From NCBI RefSeq assembly GCF_963678635.1, contig NC_087068.1, positions 21,915,029-21,979,028 of the forward strand: a DNA stretch of 64,000 nucleotides, written 5' to 3'. The notes under the pieces are model-generated. The model searched no databases. It saw nothing but the letters and a program-made list of their open reading frames with translations, and was not told the origin of the DNA. The first letter of the stretch is position 1. Every line of letters begins with the position of its first letter. Below are positions 23,656 through 36,055 of this stretch, one piece after another. The stretch is from Symsagittifera roscoffensis. Its lineage: Eukaryota; Xenacoelomorpha; Acoela; Convolutidae. The position numbers were made by a program, and so were the translations under genes.

Positions 23656-24887
23656 GCGAAGCTTATTGCCTGCCGGTAAATGCAAAGTCCTTGGTGGGAT
23701 CAGTAATGGCTAACGTATGTGGGAGTCATTATCCATTGAACATGGCAATGGTGGAGGTATCCAGCCAAAGGATACTAGTGTATAAAGCCTTCTCGGTACC
23801 CAAGTGCGTACAGCTGGCTCGAATGTCGCATCATTCACACAGACTGTTGAGGAAGATCCTGGGAACGGTGCCGAGGGCACAAAAAGATGACTTGAGTGAA
23901 ATCTGGGGAGAAGAACTCTTGAGCTTGGGAGGCAAAAATAGGAGCGATTTTGAGAGACAGAATGCCATCGGGAAGCCGATGGGTAATGTCCCAATGCCGG
24001 AGGGAGATGATGTGGTGCACGAGAAGATGATGGAACTGGAGCCTCTGCTGGAAGCCTCGGGGGAACGCAATCTCCGAAGCATAGAAACTACACATAGGGA
24101 ATGCCCATGCCACTGCTTGGCACAGACAGTGTGGTACCCGGAGCATACAAACTTTTGCTTAGTGTGGGATTTAGATGAAAATCGGTCAATCGGGTTACCC
24201 GGTCATCAGCAGAAGGTGACCATCTTGTTAGTAAGCACGATGTTGGCGTTACGATGGATCGAAGAAAATGTAACGAAGTATAGGGAGTCGAAGACACCTA
24301 CGGCGGAATTGATACACGCTATAGATTACAGCATGAGACTTGAGTTGTTTGAGACTGTATGCAAGGTATTTGCCATACCAATGGAAGTCAGGCACGTATG
24401 GAGCCGCATCAGGTTCTTTCCGTGGTTTCGAGCGACGTTGACATCTTGGTTGTACCTAGCGACGAAGGATCACATGAAAAATTGCCAGAAGGAATATCGA
24501 CAGTTCCTGACGGAGATAGGCCCGGAAGCCTTCAAGAGACCTTTGCTGACCCATCGAAACGCGATCACGACAGGTTGGAAAAGAGTCGGTAGGGTGTCTA
24601 GAGATAATACCAAAGCAAGAGAGTCGATACTGGAGGAAGACTTGGCGAAGAAAGTGAGCTTGAGCCTGCACAATTCCTTTTGCTTGAACAGGGAATTGAA
24701 AACGAAGAGTTTACCGAATAAGGCAGCAAGGTTTCAAGAGCAAAGGGAATGGATGCGATCCTTCGAACAGTTGAGAGCATGGGAAGAGATTGTGATCAGC
24801 TCTGATGATGAGGAGGCACTACTAAGGCAGATCACGGTGTCAAATTCATCAGGTCCTAGCACTTCGAAGGCTAGGAATACGAAGTGA
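23637..24887 (+). CDS. Large 3' ORF of unknown function (416 codons)
   Basis: The longest uninterrupted non-repeat frame of element 1. It opens at TTG, so its true start is probably upstream in another frame. A His/Cys cluster (HRECPCHC) falls near residue 150-157, followed by a WYPEHTNF stretch and a long helical, hydrophobic segment. The C-terminus is Lys/Arg-rich, then acidic, then Ser-rich. It occupies the position where an integrase is expected, but I see neither HHCC nor D,D35E. Unlike gag and RT it carries no stop over 1.25 kb. Function unknown. Confidence 0.55.
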   Translation: MAGFPVSEAYCLPVNAKSLVGSVMANVCGSHYPLNMAMVEVSSQRILVYKAFSVPKCVQLARMSHHSHRLLRKILGTVPRAQKDDLSEIWGEELLSLGGKNRSDFERQNAIGKPMGNVPMPEGDDVVHEKMMELEPLLEASGERNLRSIETTHRECPCHCLAQTVWYPEHTNFCLVWDLDENRSIGLPGHQQKVTILLVSTMLALRWIEENVTKYRESKTPTAELIHAIDYSMRLELFETVCKVFAIPMEVRHVWSRIRFFPWFRATLTSWLYLATKDHMKNCQKEYRQFLTEIGPEAFKRPLLTHRNAITTGWKRVGRVSRDNTKARESILEEDLAKKVSLSLHNSFCLNRELKTKSLPNKAARFQEQREWMRSFEQLRAWEEIVISSDDEEALLRQITVSNSSGPSTSKARNTK

Positions 24888-25319
24888 GCAGTAAGGTCAT
24901 TGTGGGTTTCCTCAGTCTTGAGAGGGAAAGGAAGGGGCTCGAGTGTGCACTCGGATAAAATACGAGGTCATGGAAAAGAAATTTTAATGAAACAGAGTAT
25001 TGTTATTAATATGCTATAGTTATTCTATAAAAAAATGTTGCATGACAATTTACTAATTGGATAGGACAAAAGAAATTTTAATCATGAGCTTCAAAAGCGG
25101 ATATTTAAGGTGCAGGTATATGAAAATTTTGATTGCTGTTCAGCGATAGTGTGACAACTTTATATAGTGGTGAATTTTGGGATGTAGATAAACTTAAGTC
25201 TGCTGCAAACTTCTGTAAATGACCACTGGCACTGTATCTTGAGCAACACTCGGTATTCTGGGGACTCACTGGCAGGCGGCAACACGCGATAAGGACATCG
25301 ATCTTGAGTCCGGGGAGTA
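24888..25319 (+). other. 3' noncoding of element 1, with weak purine tract
   Basis: 432 bp between the last ORF and the 3' LTR. GGGGAG at 25312-25317 lies two bases before the LTR and is a short candidate polypurine tract for plus-strand priming. No gene seen. Confidence 0.45.
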
Positions 25320-26212
25320 TGTGCCAGTCGGTCATATTTGGAAGTTTGACCTTGAGGAACACGAACTACGTAATTTCGGGAGGAAATTTAATTTTTCAAA
25401 ATTTCGAATGGAGCCTGTCATGCTCAACTTTCTCGCGAAAACTGAAAATCTCAGAAATAGAAGAAGAGAACAACTGATTTACAATCGCGGGAAAGTACTT
25501 AAAAAAAGCAGCGGGAAATTGCTATTCGCAATTTCCAGATACAAAATAAACGCGAGTAGAGCCGACTTATCCTGAAATAGGAGAAGAAACGATTGTGAAA
25601 GAAGAATACAATTATTTGAGCTGAACTAGAGCGAACCCTCAGTGGAACGGTGGACAGCTGGGGTGTCCCAATTGTTCAGACGAAAACTTCATTTCTAGAG
25701 TCAAAGCTTATTTCCCTTATTGAAACTAATCAGTATTAAACTTCACAAGTTATCATACTTAATTCTCGAGTTGCTCATTAATTTAGTTACCCCAATTCTT
25801 GAGTCTGCTGATATGTGATTACCCAATTTAGTTTTCTCGAGTGTGTTTTATGATTGTTATGTTGAGGTAAGGAGAGTTTTAGGTTGATCCATCTGAAATG
25901 GATCAAAGTTCCACTGTCTAATAAAAAGTAAATGTGCGGATTGTTCCAACCCTGTTTTTAACGGCAATCGTGTATTTTGGGTATTTTGAAACCTAAGTAT
26001 GGGGACGTTCTTATTTTCTAGAGAGGGTGTATTTTGGGAGTGGCCTTTAAGCTGTAACGGGTTTTTAGTCTCATGTCGCAAGCGAACCGAATTGGCTCCG
26101 ACCGTTTTGAGGTAGAAAAACACGAGAGATAGTGTCCTTGACTCTTGAGCCAATGTTTATAGGGCCTATTCTTCTTAAGCCTCATATGTGACCGAAGTAG
26201 GCGACTGTTACA
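25320..26212 (+). repeat. 3' LTR of element 1
   Basis: Direct repeat of 289-1172, 893 bp, starting TGTGC and ending TGTTACA. It contains AATAAA at 25920-25925. It differs from the 5' copy by scattered substitutions and an insertion near 25900. Confidence 0.9.
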
Positions 26213-28807
26213 GATCACAAATCTGACCAACCAAATCATCAGAAAACTGACCACTTTGCTGACTTTTTGAGCTCTCAATTTTTCAATAAAAACTTAGAAA
26301 ATTGTAACATTCGCCCGGAATTACATATCGACGGAAAATAAAGCTAGGTTCTGAAACGACTGGCTAGCGCTAACAAAGCTCTACATGCTTTTCACCGTCT
26401 CTGCCAAAGCCAGTTCTTTGTGTGGCCCCTTTCAACATCGGGTCGACAAAAACGTTACTGTTTCCGGCTTCGGCCAGAACGCTCAGATTAACTTATTTAC
26501 ATGCAAAAAAGTGAGCTCATGGCTTAGTTTCAGTATCCCCAGACCACGAGGTCACTCCTAAAAACAGAGCTACTAAATATTTTTCATTTTACTATTGTTG
26601 TTGTTCACCAGATAAAAATCATAATCGACATCGAAGATGGATCAAACCTTTCCCTCAACTCCTAGCTTCTCATAATCTGAAACGAATTTAGATGTCATTA
26701 ATTCAATTCAGGACATGACCAGAAGCTAAATGTTCATAAAAACAGAGTTACAGTTTCCTCCCGAGAACCCTCCGGGTTCTGGAATCCGGGCAAATAACAG
26801 TCATATTTTTCCCGGAATGCTGGACACGTCGTCTCGGGATTCCTGTTGTAAAAATTGTAGCTAGTTTGATAAAAACTAGGTAAATCACTATCCAGGGGCA
26901 AGTTTTAAACTAGTAGTAACAAATTTTTTTGTCTTTTCAGAAATTACCTCTTATTTTTTGTTTTGGGTTTCTCTAGTTGCGTTCCTTTTTTTCTCCAGTA
27001 TATTGATGTACCTTAAAGGTCCATTGGTAGATAAGAGTTTTAAAATGTTAAATTCAACATTTTGCACATTTTGTGCATAATCCGGATGATTTTTGTAAAA
27101 CAAAAATATGATCCAAGATCAAGGAAAATGACAATTATGACTAAACGACAAAATTAAAACGTTTTCACCAATCACAACAATTAGCCTGATTGTTATGACA
27201 AATTTAATATATAGATGTGATGTTTGTGCCTGTTTTTCCGGTGCCTTTTGAGGGATTTTAGAGATATGTCTGTTAAGTAGGTCTCTGTTCTGTTGGAAGG
27301 AGTTACTTGTCCGAGGAGTCTGGTGGTGCACCGCTGGACCTTCTGAGCTTGGGTGAGATTGTACCTTTTCAGCCATTCATTTTTTTTTTATAATTTTCTT
27401 CAAGGTAAACTTGTCAGAACTTTTTTTTCAGCTTCAAAAATCGATCTCTGTAATTATTGAATAGTTCAGTCCCTTTGTGTCCAGTCAAATTCCTTTTTTA
27501 ACCTTTACGCCGCGCCGTCAATATGAGGAAAAATAAAAAGGAGTGTACAAGCGAAGAATGCTTAAGAACTTCGGGACTTTCAAAATTGGATTAGATGCGA
27601 TTGTTATTCTCATTAGTATCATATCAATTGTTCAAATATAACTCTTAGCGACTATAGGAAGATCCAATGAATTCAATTTTCTATGTCAATTATTGTGAAA
27701 TCGGTCAATAATGCTTCCATTGGTAAGAACTTAGTGATACGTAATTATGCAAATACATTCGACTCGATTGTTGGAATACTCAAGAAAATAGCTAAAAACT
27801 CGCATGTTCCATTGACGGTAAGCCTATCGGATGAAAATATTGCTAGTTGCACAATGTAGAAAAAGTTTCTTTTGACTGGTTTCCGACCTGTTTTCTTCTT
27901 TGAACAAACCGAAAGAAGTTGTCGTAAGCAAGCGACAGCTATGAGCTCTATTATAAACAAAAAGTGAGAGATGTTATTGTTTCACTGCCTAAACCGCTTT
28001 GCACAAGGGTCACGCCAGCCACAGACAGGACCTCGAGCAGAGAAAAAAGCTAATCAGAAGCAAGCTCGATGAAAATAAAAAAGGAGGAATAAAGCTGGTC
28101 GCTTAAGATGACAAGATTGCACCTGTTGCGAATCATAACTAAGAAAAATGGTATCTAAACACGCAAAAAGGACTGAAATAATTGTCCCAAACCCGGAAAA
28201 TTTGATTGTTTTTTTTTGTAACTGAGTTCGAGGTGCACAAAGCAACTACGTGTTTTCCAAATGGTGCGGTAGCCGGTCCGGAAAAGGTTTTTCTCCAAGT
28301 TTGGAAGACCTTGCTGGTAAATCGACCGGCAGTGCGGGGTTTATTTTCTTGAAATTAATTACTAAGCTCCCAAACCTTATAGGTGAAGGTAAAGTACCCG
28401 AAAAGCCAAGGCATTCTTTTTTGGGGCAAAATTTATCGCCCGCGTAAAAATAGCAGGAGGTTTGCAACAATTTTGCGCTCTAGTACGTTTCTAAAGGAGT
28501 GTGCAGCAGTTTCAGCTCCTTGTTCAGTACCTCATCCTACTTGAAAACTGCCAAAAAATAATTTGTCGCACTGCCAGAGACTTGATACTTCTGCATTTAG
28601 ACGCGATGCCTCTGACAGTGATCGGCAATTTTGAAGATTTTTGATAAACTGTATGCTCATTACCTCCTAAAAAAAATAGGTTTGGCATGTCGAAAGTTCT
28701 TAGTTTTTGCCTGCTAGTTCTTATTTTTTGGAAAGTGATTCCATGGAAAAATACGATCGATTTTAAGGAAACTTTTAATAAAAAGTAACAACGAAAAAAC
28801 AATTGAA

Positions 28808-28966
28808 ATGCAATTTTTGCCAGCACTTATACCGATAGCCTCAGGTGGCTTGGCAGTTTCTTCCGCTAGCCTATTTGCTTTACCCGTTTTTTTAGCCTCA
28901 ACAGCAGAAGCGAAAGCTACCTTAAGTGAAATTTTTAGTTTTGGAGCACGAGAATGGAAATTATAA
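28808..28966 (+). CDS. Small hydrophobic ORF (52 codons)
   Basis: Opens at ATG 28808 and closes at TAA 28964-28966. The first 33 residues are strongly hydrophobic (FLPALIPIASGG then a Leu/Ala/Val-rich stretch ending in a small-residue AEA-like site), resembling a signal peptide or membrane helix. The tail is short and charged. It could be a first exon, a micropeptide or chance. Confidence 0.25.
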   Translation: MQFLPALIPIASGGLAVSSASLFALPVFLASTAEAKATLSEIFSFGAREWKL

Positions 28967-31900
28967 TGATGCGTTAGAACTTTGGTTTAATTCAGCAAAT
29001 GGTGAAATACTCAGAAAACGAAATCCAAAAAAATGAACAAAATCCGTTTTTGATAAAGAAAATTCTCAAATATTTTTGAAACTAGAGTCTACTGAGGTAA
29101 AAACGTTCAATGTTTAACGGGATAAATTCAGACCGCAATGGTTGAATGTCATACCGGTTTAAGTCAATGGTTGAAATTGTCAAATCAGCAGCTTGGAATT
29201 GTAATTGGTCCCCTCCTAGGTTCAAAATTTGTGAAAAACCTAATTTAGATGCATTTCCGGAAAAGATGTAATCGAAGATGAATGGCATGGCCTATATTGT
29301 CTCAAAAGTGCAAGGAGATCTATAGGCATTCAAACTTTAATGATCCAATGAAGCCGAGTCTCGCCTCCATTCACATTTTTTCTGTTTTGAAACCTTGATC
29401 CCTCCACAGGACAGATCAGAAGCGACCAGACGGTTTGACCCTTGTCCCTTGGGCTGTTCGTAGGCAACTCCTATAGGATTTAAAAAATTTTTTAATGATG
29501 GATATTTTTTTCAACCAAAAGGTTTTGAATTTCAGGGTTGCGCGGGCACTAGCAATGTGATTTTTCTGAAATAAAACTTGAGCACGTGTACCGAGAAATC
29601 TAGGTCAAGTAGTTTTTCTAAGCAGAGAATCTTTCTCGCAATACAATACTCGGCACTATTAACTATTTTTGTTGAAATTTTTTATTTATAGAGCCAAGGG
29701 AACAAAAGCGCCACTTTATATAATTATATGATAGACCCATAGCCTCATACCAGGTCATTCTTTTGAGTCACTTTCAACTCCGGTTTGTTATGTGCAGGTG
29801 TTAGAGTAAATTCATAATATGGGTAATGCCAAATTGATGGCGCTATCTTTTCGGTCAACGAATCGAAACGAAGTTCATGTAGGTAAAACTGCTTATATTG
29901 TCGTCAAATTTTGTCTTATTACTAATTTCCGCACTTAAAAACTTTTCTGAAAAACTAGTCAGCCTAAAACTTCTAAAGTTCTACCAGAAATTACACAGCA
30001 ACGACACAGAAAAAATCCCTTTTGACGACTGGCTGACGCAGATACCTTATTTCTACGCGTTTTTCACTGTCTCGAATCAGTCAGTTCATTTCTGGTCTTT
30101 ATAAGGCACTCATGTTACAGTCGTAAGGCCATCAGCCGAAAGAACCTTACTTAGCTTTCGTCTTACGTGTAACAGCAACAAAAAGCTGGGTCTCAGATTC
30201 CCAATTTTTTGTGATTACAACTAAAAAACGAGGCTATAGTCAAACTCATGGACATTTTCATATCAGATCTATAAGTGATGGATTGAAAACTTCCTCGCTC
30301 TCAATTATGCATAATCCCGAATAAAAAAAAACAATTTGTGGACTTAAATTTAGCTATTCAGGGCATTACAATAGTAAAAAATGGGTATAAAACTTAGAAG
30401 TTTTCGGCCCTCCGATTTCACTGTTTCCGAGGGATAACGTCATAATTCTCTCTGTATTTGTCTTCTGGAAGGTTCGAGTCTATCCTGAAATGGCCACTCA
30501 ACCCTCCAGTTTCACTGTGTCTTGTGAGTAACGCTCGTATCACACAACCGTTTTGTGTTCCGGGCTTCTTCTGTAATTGCGCAGTCTAACTTTATTTTCT
30601 CAGTCGACCGTTCTTTGAGTCATTTTCTGCGGCTGAGCAGAAAATTAATCTTATTCAAATGTGGCGGTTTATTGATAATTCTTTGGTAATTTGTCACTCC
30701 TTTCTGTGTCAATTCTGTCGTTAAAATTTAAGTGCCGTTTAGCTTCCGAACATTCGGATGTGCCATCCGGGAAAATGGCACATGCTCTCCGTACAGCCTC
30801 TTCAATGTTCTCACTGATTGTATAAATCTGAGTTATCGTCAAATGGTAATCCAGTGTTGATCTGTAAAACTTTACAACATAAACCAGAAATCAGAAACAA
30901 TCTGCTTCACATCAACTTACCGTGTGTTGCAAATTGCATTGAACTACTCTTTCACCGCCTTTCCAAAATTATTTCAAAATGAGCACCCTCTTCTCGGACC
31001 ACTAACGCCATTGACGTATAATTTTCTTTCAGTAACCTCTTTAAAAAATTTTGGAATTTGAACCGCGCTACGCTCCAGCTAAAATTGATTTTGAGACAAT
31101 AACCGAGAAAAACTTTTTTTGAAACATGTTGCTGACCTTAATAAAGCAACAAATAGGTTTTCGAGTTTTTGAGGTACTCACCCTTCGGAGTAATTTTATC
31201 TTATCCTCGCTGTAAATACATTCAGGATTTTCCAGGTAGTTTTCAACAACTTCAAGTTATTTGAAAGATTCAGGCTGCTCAACTGTTTGGAAATAAATAA
31301 TGTTAAATCTTAGTTTTTCGTTCAGGCATGAGCTTCAAGCCACCTCAATGCTAACTTGGAACTTACCACCGATATTCATAGAGACTGGGCTTGGTGTGGA
31401 AACAATTCTCAAAAGCTCCTCAACAACATTACGTTTCTTCGTTTTGGGTAACATAACGTCAGGGCCAGGCAGTGGCAAGGGTTAGGAGTCAAAACTCCCC
31501 GTGAGTCGTCAAAACTTTGTTCCCTGGCCTCTATCCGGAAACCTGCAATAAAATTTCTACCTCAACCATCAATTGATGCAACTCATTTTTTCAGCTGTAG
31601 CGAGGAAATCAGTCAGTAGCGCTCCGCTTTCTTTCTTTCTATCAAACTCAGTGTTATGTCCCACTATGTCAATCAGTTTATCTTTAGATCTCTCAGGACA
31701 GCCCGAAGAAACTTTTTTTTAACAATTCATACGAATTTAGCCAACCGCACGCAATTAGACACCGAGAAGAGGTGATCAATCAACACTTGCCCTGTCTTCA
31801 CATCAAGAATCACCATTTGTGTGGAATGTTTGCCGTTGCAATAGCAGAGCTTGATCCAAACATTTATTTCGTGCAAGCAAGACTGCCCATGATGTCCTTC

Positions 31901-32457
31901 GCTGTATTTCGATTACATCTAATTTTGAAGAACTTCTTGCCAGCCTCTATTCTTTTTTTCTGTCTGAAACGCTTCGAAACAATTTCACACTGGAGCATAT
32001 TTATAACTCATGCACCTGCTCCAGGCGTCCCAATGACCCAGTCAAGCTAACCAGACTCTAAAATTTCAAAATGATTTTTAAGTTCACCTAATTCACTCCA
32101 TGTCAGATTGCAATCCTATCCATTTCGCTATTGTCTGACATGCTCATTTTTCTGTAGAGATCAAGCAGTGGCCTGTCCCACATGTATGCCCTTCCAGTCC
32201 ACAACTGGCAGCCAGACACGCCTTTTTTCATCCAATCATTTGGTGAAATTTCCTCGGACGGCTCCGTGGGTGGTGTTTCATCATTTTTTTAATGTCGTCA
32301 AGGCCAACAAGTGATGAATCACGGCTAAGTTGTGTACATTCCCAGCGGTGATCAATTCCTGCCTTACGTCAGCGGTTAGGTCCCACATCAGTACCGCATT
32401 CGGACCCCATGAAGCTCCACATCCTCACCACCAATCTGGTAAGGAAGGGACCGTCCT

Positions 32458-32770
32458 TTGAACCACATTCAAAGCTCACAGTATCATCAAATCGTGGAAC
32501 TGAGGGTTCGGCCACATTTTCTCAAGACTTGGGCCCCGACGCAACTGTTCAGGGGACAATAATTTCATCTCTCATTTGCGTCTCTCATATCTCGTCTCAA
32601 TATTTTCATCTCTCATATCTGGTGTTCAAGGGACTGGTCCTTGAACCACATTCAAAGCTCTCGAAACCATTAAATCGTGGAACCGAAGGTTCGACCACAC
32701 TTTCCTCAAAATTAGGCCCAAATGTACAAAAGTCAATGTTTTCAACTCTCATATTGGTCTTAACCAAAAG
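32458..32770. repeat. Diverged tandem duplication, period 183 bp
   Basis: TTGAACCACATTCAAAGCTC occurs at 32458 and 32641, followed in both copies by AAATCGTGGAAC and matching downstream words (TTCG.CCACA, TCTCATAT). The two copies are clearly related but diverged and shifted by indels. No gene recognised. Confidence 0.7.
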
Positions 32771-34277
32771 TCGAAGTTCACGGCTTATTTAAGGTCAAAA
32801 TAAGCATCTCCAGGATCCTCTTCAACGAATAGTTTATATGCTTTTCTGGTACCCCTGACACATACTGGAATGATCTTCCCTTAGTCACTTTTTCTTGGGA
32901 ACTAAGGCTCTTCTCCAGTAACAGCTAACTCAAAGCTATTTGTTCGAGCATCTTCTGATTTCTTCTATTTTCTGATAATTTTCCATCTCATTCCATTCTT
33001 TTGTGGGCATTTTGATTCGCCTGATTTGTCAGGGCTCCAACAAGGGTCTTTGCACGATCCCTTCACGTTTTGCGCAGCATAGCTTGATGATCTTTAACAA
33101 TTCTTTCATCACAGGAGTCGAAACACAAACCGCAACGAACATCACAAAACAGAGAGTGAAATTTATATTGTACCAGCCTATCGCAGCCTCAGCCTTCACA
33201 ACGACGCAGAGCTTTCACAACCTTCACAACGACGCGGAACGACGCAGAGCTTTCATCAATCAGAATTGTACTTCTTTTATTGGGATCCTCCGACGACTTC
33301 TTGTTCAGATTATTTTTTACCACAACTAATAACCACACCAATTTCAACTGCAGTTCCGTCCTTACGAATGAATTGACCAGATATGGCGTCACTGTCAATA
33401 GTCGTGGCAAAATGTTTCTGGAGTCTGTTTCTGGAAGAAACGTTTACTATCTATGCGAGTCCCTCTTCATTGGCACTGGAGGACATCACGGTGCCAGATT
33501 AAGGTCGCTTCAAGTTCAGTGTTGCAAATCAATTTTTTAGATTTTCTTCCATAGTTTTTTATAAGCCAAATCCGCTCGCTGATTTTCGTTATCTCCAAAT
33601 AACCAACTGCCGGTTCACCCCCATGGAGTGAGGCAGGTACTGTGATCCGACTGTATTCAATCAAATTGAGCTGGCCCTTCGCTCTCAACGCGCAGTTTTG
33701 GTCTTCGAAGGCTTATAATCATCTAGGCAACAGCTTTAATACGGACTAGTGAACTCAATACAGAATCTTGTATTCGCTATCGTTATCTCCTTTTTCGTCG
33801 ACCTGGAAGCTGACAACATAATCCAGCCGATGACATATACGGTATCTTGTTTTCCTTCTCTACACCAATCGAAGGCCACAATATCTTTTCGTCCTGCTTT
33901 GATAGAAGAGGAGTTATCGGCCAATAATGGTACCACCGTGCTGGCTTCAGACTTCGTCCCTTTTACTTGCATGGTCATTTTGCTGCTCTTTCCTTTCAGC
34001 TTCCGCACCTTTTATCTATATTTTTTCAGGCCATTCTTTTTTCTTTATGGGTTCCGCTTTAATCGGGTCATCATCGGCACTGTTCTCAGTGACTGACTAG
34101 GTAAGGTCGTAGGAGTTGATGAAATCCATAAGTTTTTCCAAAATTTCGCGCACAATCGGTTGATTCATTCTCACTTCTGTCACGGATGGAGTACCGTATC
34201 GCCTTAACACATCCCAAGTTCATTCTCTGACGCAACTCCCGTTTCTCCCATAACCTCCTTGATATTGTTCCCGCTCC

Positions 34278-34450
34278 TCTAATTTCTAAGCTAAATTCAA
34301 ATCTCTCTGATGCTGAAATTACAAGTATTTTCAGCACTTACAAATAAGTGGGTTGTTAGTTAGATGGAAAATGGTTGGTTAATATTAAATATTTTATTGT
34401 GATAAAATGTCTAATTTATCCAATAATAAAATATAGTTTAGATCAGGTTC
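34278..34450 (-). repeat. 173-bp direct repeat, candidate 3' LTR of element 2
   Basis: Matches 51205-51377 with 8 mismatches and no indels (about 95%). It begins TCTAATTTC and ends GATCAGGTTC on the + strand. In the element's orientation it begins GAACC and so lacks the canonical TG start. It is 173 bp, short for an LTR, but its position on the far side of env fits one. Confidence 0.6.
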
Positions 34451-36055
34451 CACCCATCCGGGGTTTACAGAGTTTTTAGATTTATCTTTCTTTCTGTAAA
34501 TGAAGGATGGATGATAAACTTTGGTATTTGGCGAACATCATCATCTTATCCGGTTCCTCTTGAAGAAGAACGTTCCAGGATGCTGGAATGAGGGATATGA
34601 AATTGTTATCTTGCCATTCGACAACGACTGTGATCCCCAATGAAATCAATCTGATTTCAGAATGGTTTGCTATGTCAGATTTTTCTGTATTAGTAGGGAA
34701 CTCTTTTGTGTGCAGCCTCGTCTGGGAATGGCGTGAAAATCGTGTTTGGAAGGGATGCCTTGTAACTCGGATCTGTCGTATACTTGATCATCGAGGTGGT
34801 CATTGGTCTAGTTCAATGAAGTCCTTTTCTACGAAGTCAAGTCGTTGAGTACCTCTTATTAAAAATTGAAGTGTGGTCACAAAGCTGAAGCGTGGGTGTA
34901 GCGCGGTGGGTTAGGCCGGCTATAAGCATGCTCAGGACGTCCTTCTCTGGTTGGTTAGGCCAGGAATGGGAGTATGATTTCGTGCTGTTTCTTTGAGAGG
35001 TCCTGTTTTGTGATAACATTTTATGTTGGTTTTTTTTCTGGTCTTTCTTATGTTACTTTGTTTGTGTCCTTTTTTCAAAAATCGATTTGTTTTTGGTTTG
35101 GGTTTGTCTTGCGACTTATTTGTGTTCTATTATTTCTTTCTTAGACTTTATTATAGTCTTCGAAAAAATAAATTATCCAGTTTTAAGCTGGGTTAATCCG
35201 GTTTGGGTACCGTTGGTTTTCTTTTCTTTTTAGTAAGCTGCGTTTGTTAGTTTGGTTTAGTATATAGTTCCTTTCCAACCGGGTTAAAGAAAAAATTGAA
35301 ACTTGTTATTGCTTGTTTGAGTTGTTGTTAGTGAAAACTTGAAACATAAAATCATTATTTAAGCAATTCTTTGTGGGCGAGCTGTGCGAGTTTGGATAGA
35401 ATTCTTGTGCGAATGAATGAAAGTATTAAAAGGTTAGTACTGCTTTCTCATTTTATGAAATTATTGCTTAGAAATTGAATTTTACTGATTTTGGGGAAGT
35501 TTAGAATTATAAATTTTCATCGTATTTAGTTTTACTGCTTCTTGGGGAAATAATTTATAAATGAAATTACTACATTGGGTATGAATTTTACTACATTATT
35601 TAGTGCGAAAGATTTAGGAGTTTTATAATAAAATAACAAGTTTGTATTTTTATTTGTCTTTTTTCTGTTTTGTAGATGATTGTGGTGTGAAGACTAAGAG
35701 AATAAATTAAATATTGATCGAAAATGGTTAGTACGATTTTGAATTTATTAGTTAAAATTATTTTAATTCATATTTACCTTATTCATCTGGGAAAAAGCCA
35801 TGTGGGAAGATGTCGTGAATCAAGTCTGATGTTGTTAATAACTTGGCTAGTATGCGTATAACAGTTTTAGTTTGTAGCAGTGGCCAAAGTAATTGAAGTG
35901 CGTTGATGGTGTTTAGATCTTCTGTGCCTACTGCGAATTCGTGTGTTTTGGATTAGGTTGTAAATCTTATGATTATATTTAGTGTTATGAAAAAATTCTA
36001 GTATGGGTATTTCGATAGGTTGTATGAATTCATGCTGGATAATGAAAGGTCTTGA
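34451..36055 (-). other. 3' noncoding region of element 2
   Basis: 1.6 kb between the candidate 3' LTR and the last ORF. The + strand is T-rich, especially 35000-35700. No long frame with recognisable content on either strand. Confidence 0.5.

Larger units (their letters stand above)
289..26212 (+). mobile_element. Giant Ty3/gypsy-type LTR retroelement (element 1), degenerate
   Basis: Direct repeats at 289-1172 and 25320-26212 enclose, in order, a very long leader, gag, protease, RT, RNase H and unrecognised 3' frames, all on the + strand. The repeats begin TG and end CA. The coding part is broken by in-frame stops and frame changes, so this copy is probably dead. At about 25.9 kb it is far longer than the usual 5-10 kb. 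The excess is almost entirely the 15-kb minisatellite in the leader. No integrase motif is visible. Family assignment rests on domain order, the YMDD RT and the zinc-knuckle Gag. Confidence 0.88.
26213..34277. other. 8-kb spacer between the two retroelements
   Basis: AT-rich sequence with only short, scattered open frames on both strands, none of a family I recognise. It contains the small ORF at 28808 and the duplication at 32458. Some minus-strand frames around 33470-34010 look compositionally coding but end quickly. They could be a decayed gene or element. Confidence 0.5.

Noticed and set aside
26360-30110. Possible interspersed repeat copies near 26360-26440, 30020-30100 and 30930-31000
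   Set aside because: Only short words are shared (for example TTTCAC.G.CT). They are too weak to call by eye.
33467-34008. Decayed gene on the minus strand of the spacer
   Set aside because: Two short frames with coding-like composition, but no family recognised and no continuity between them.
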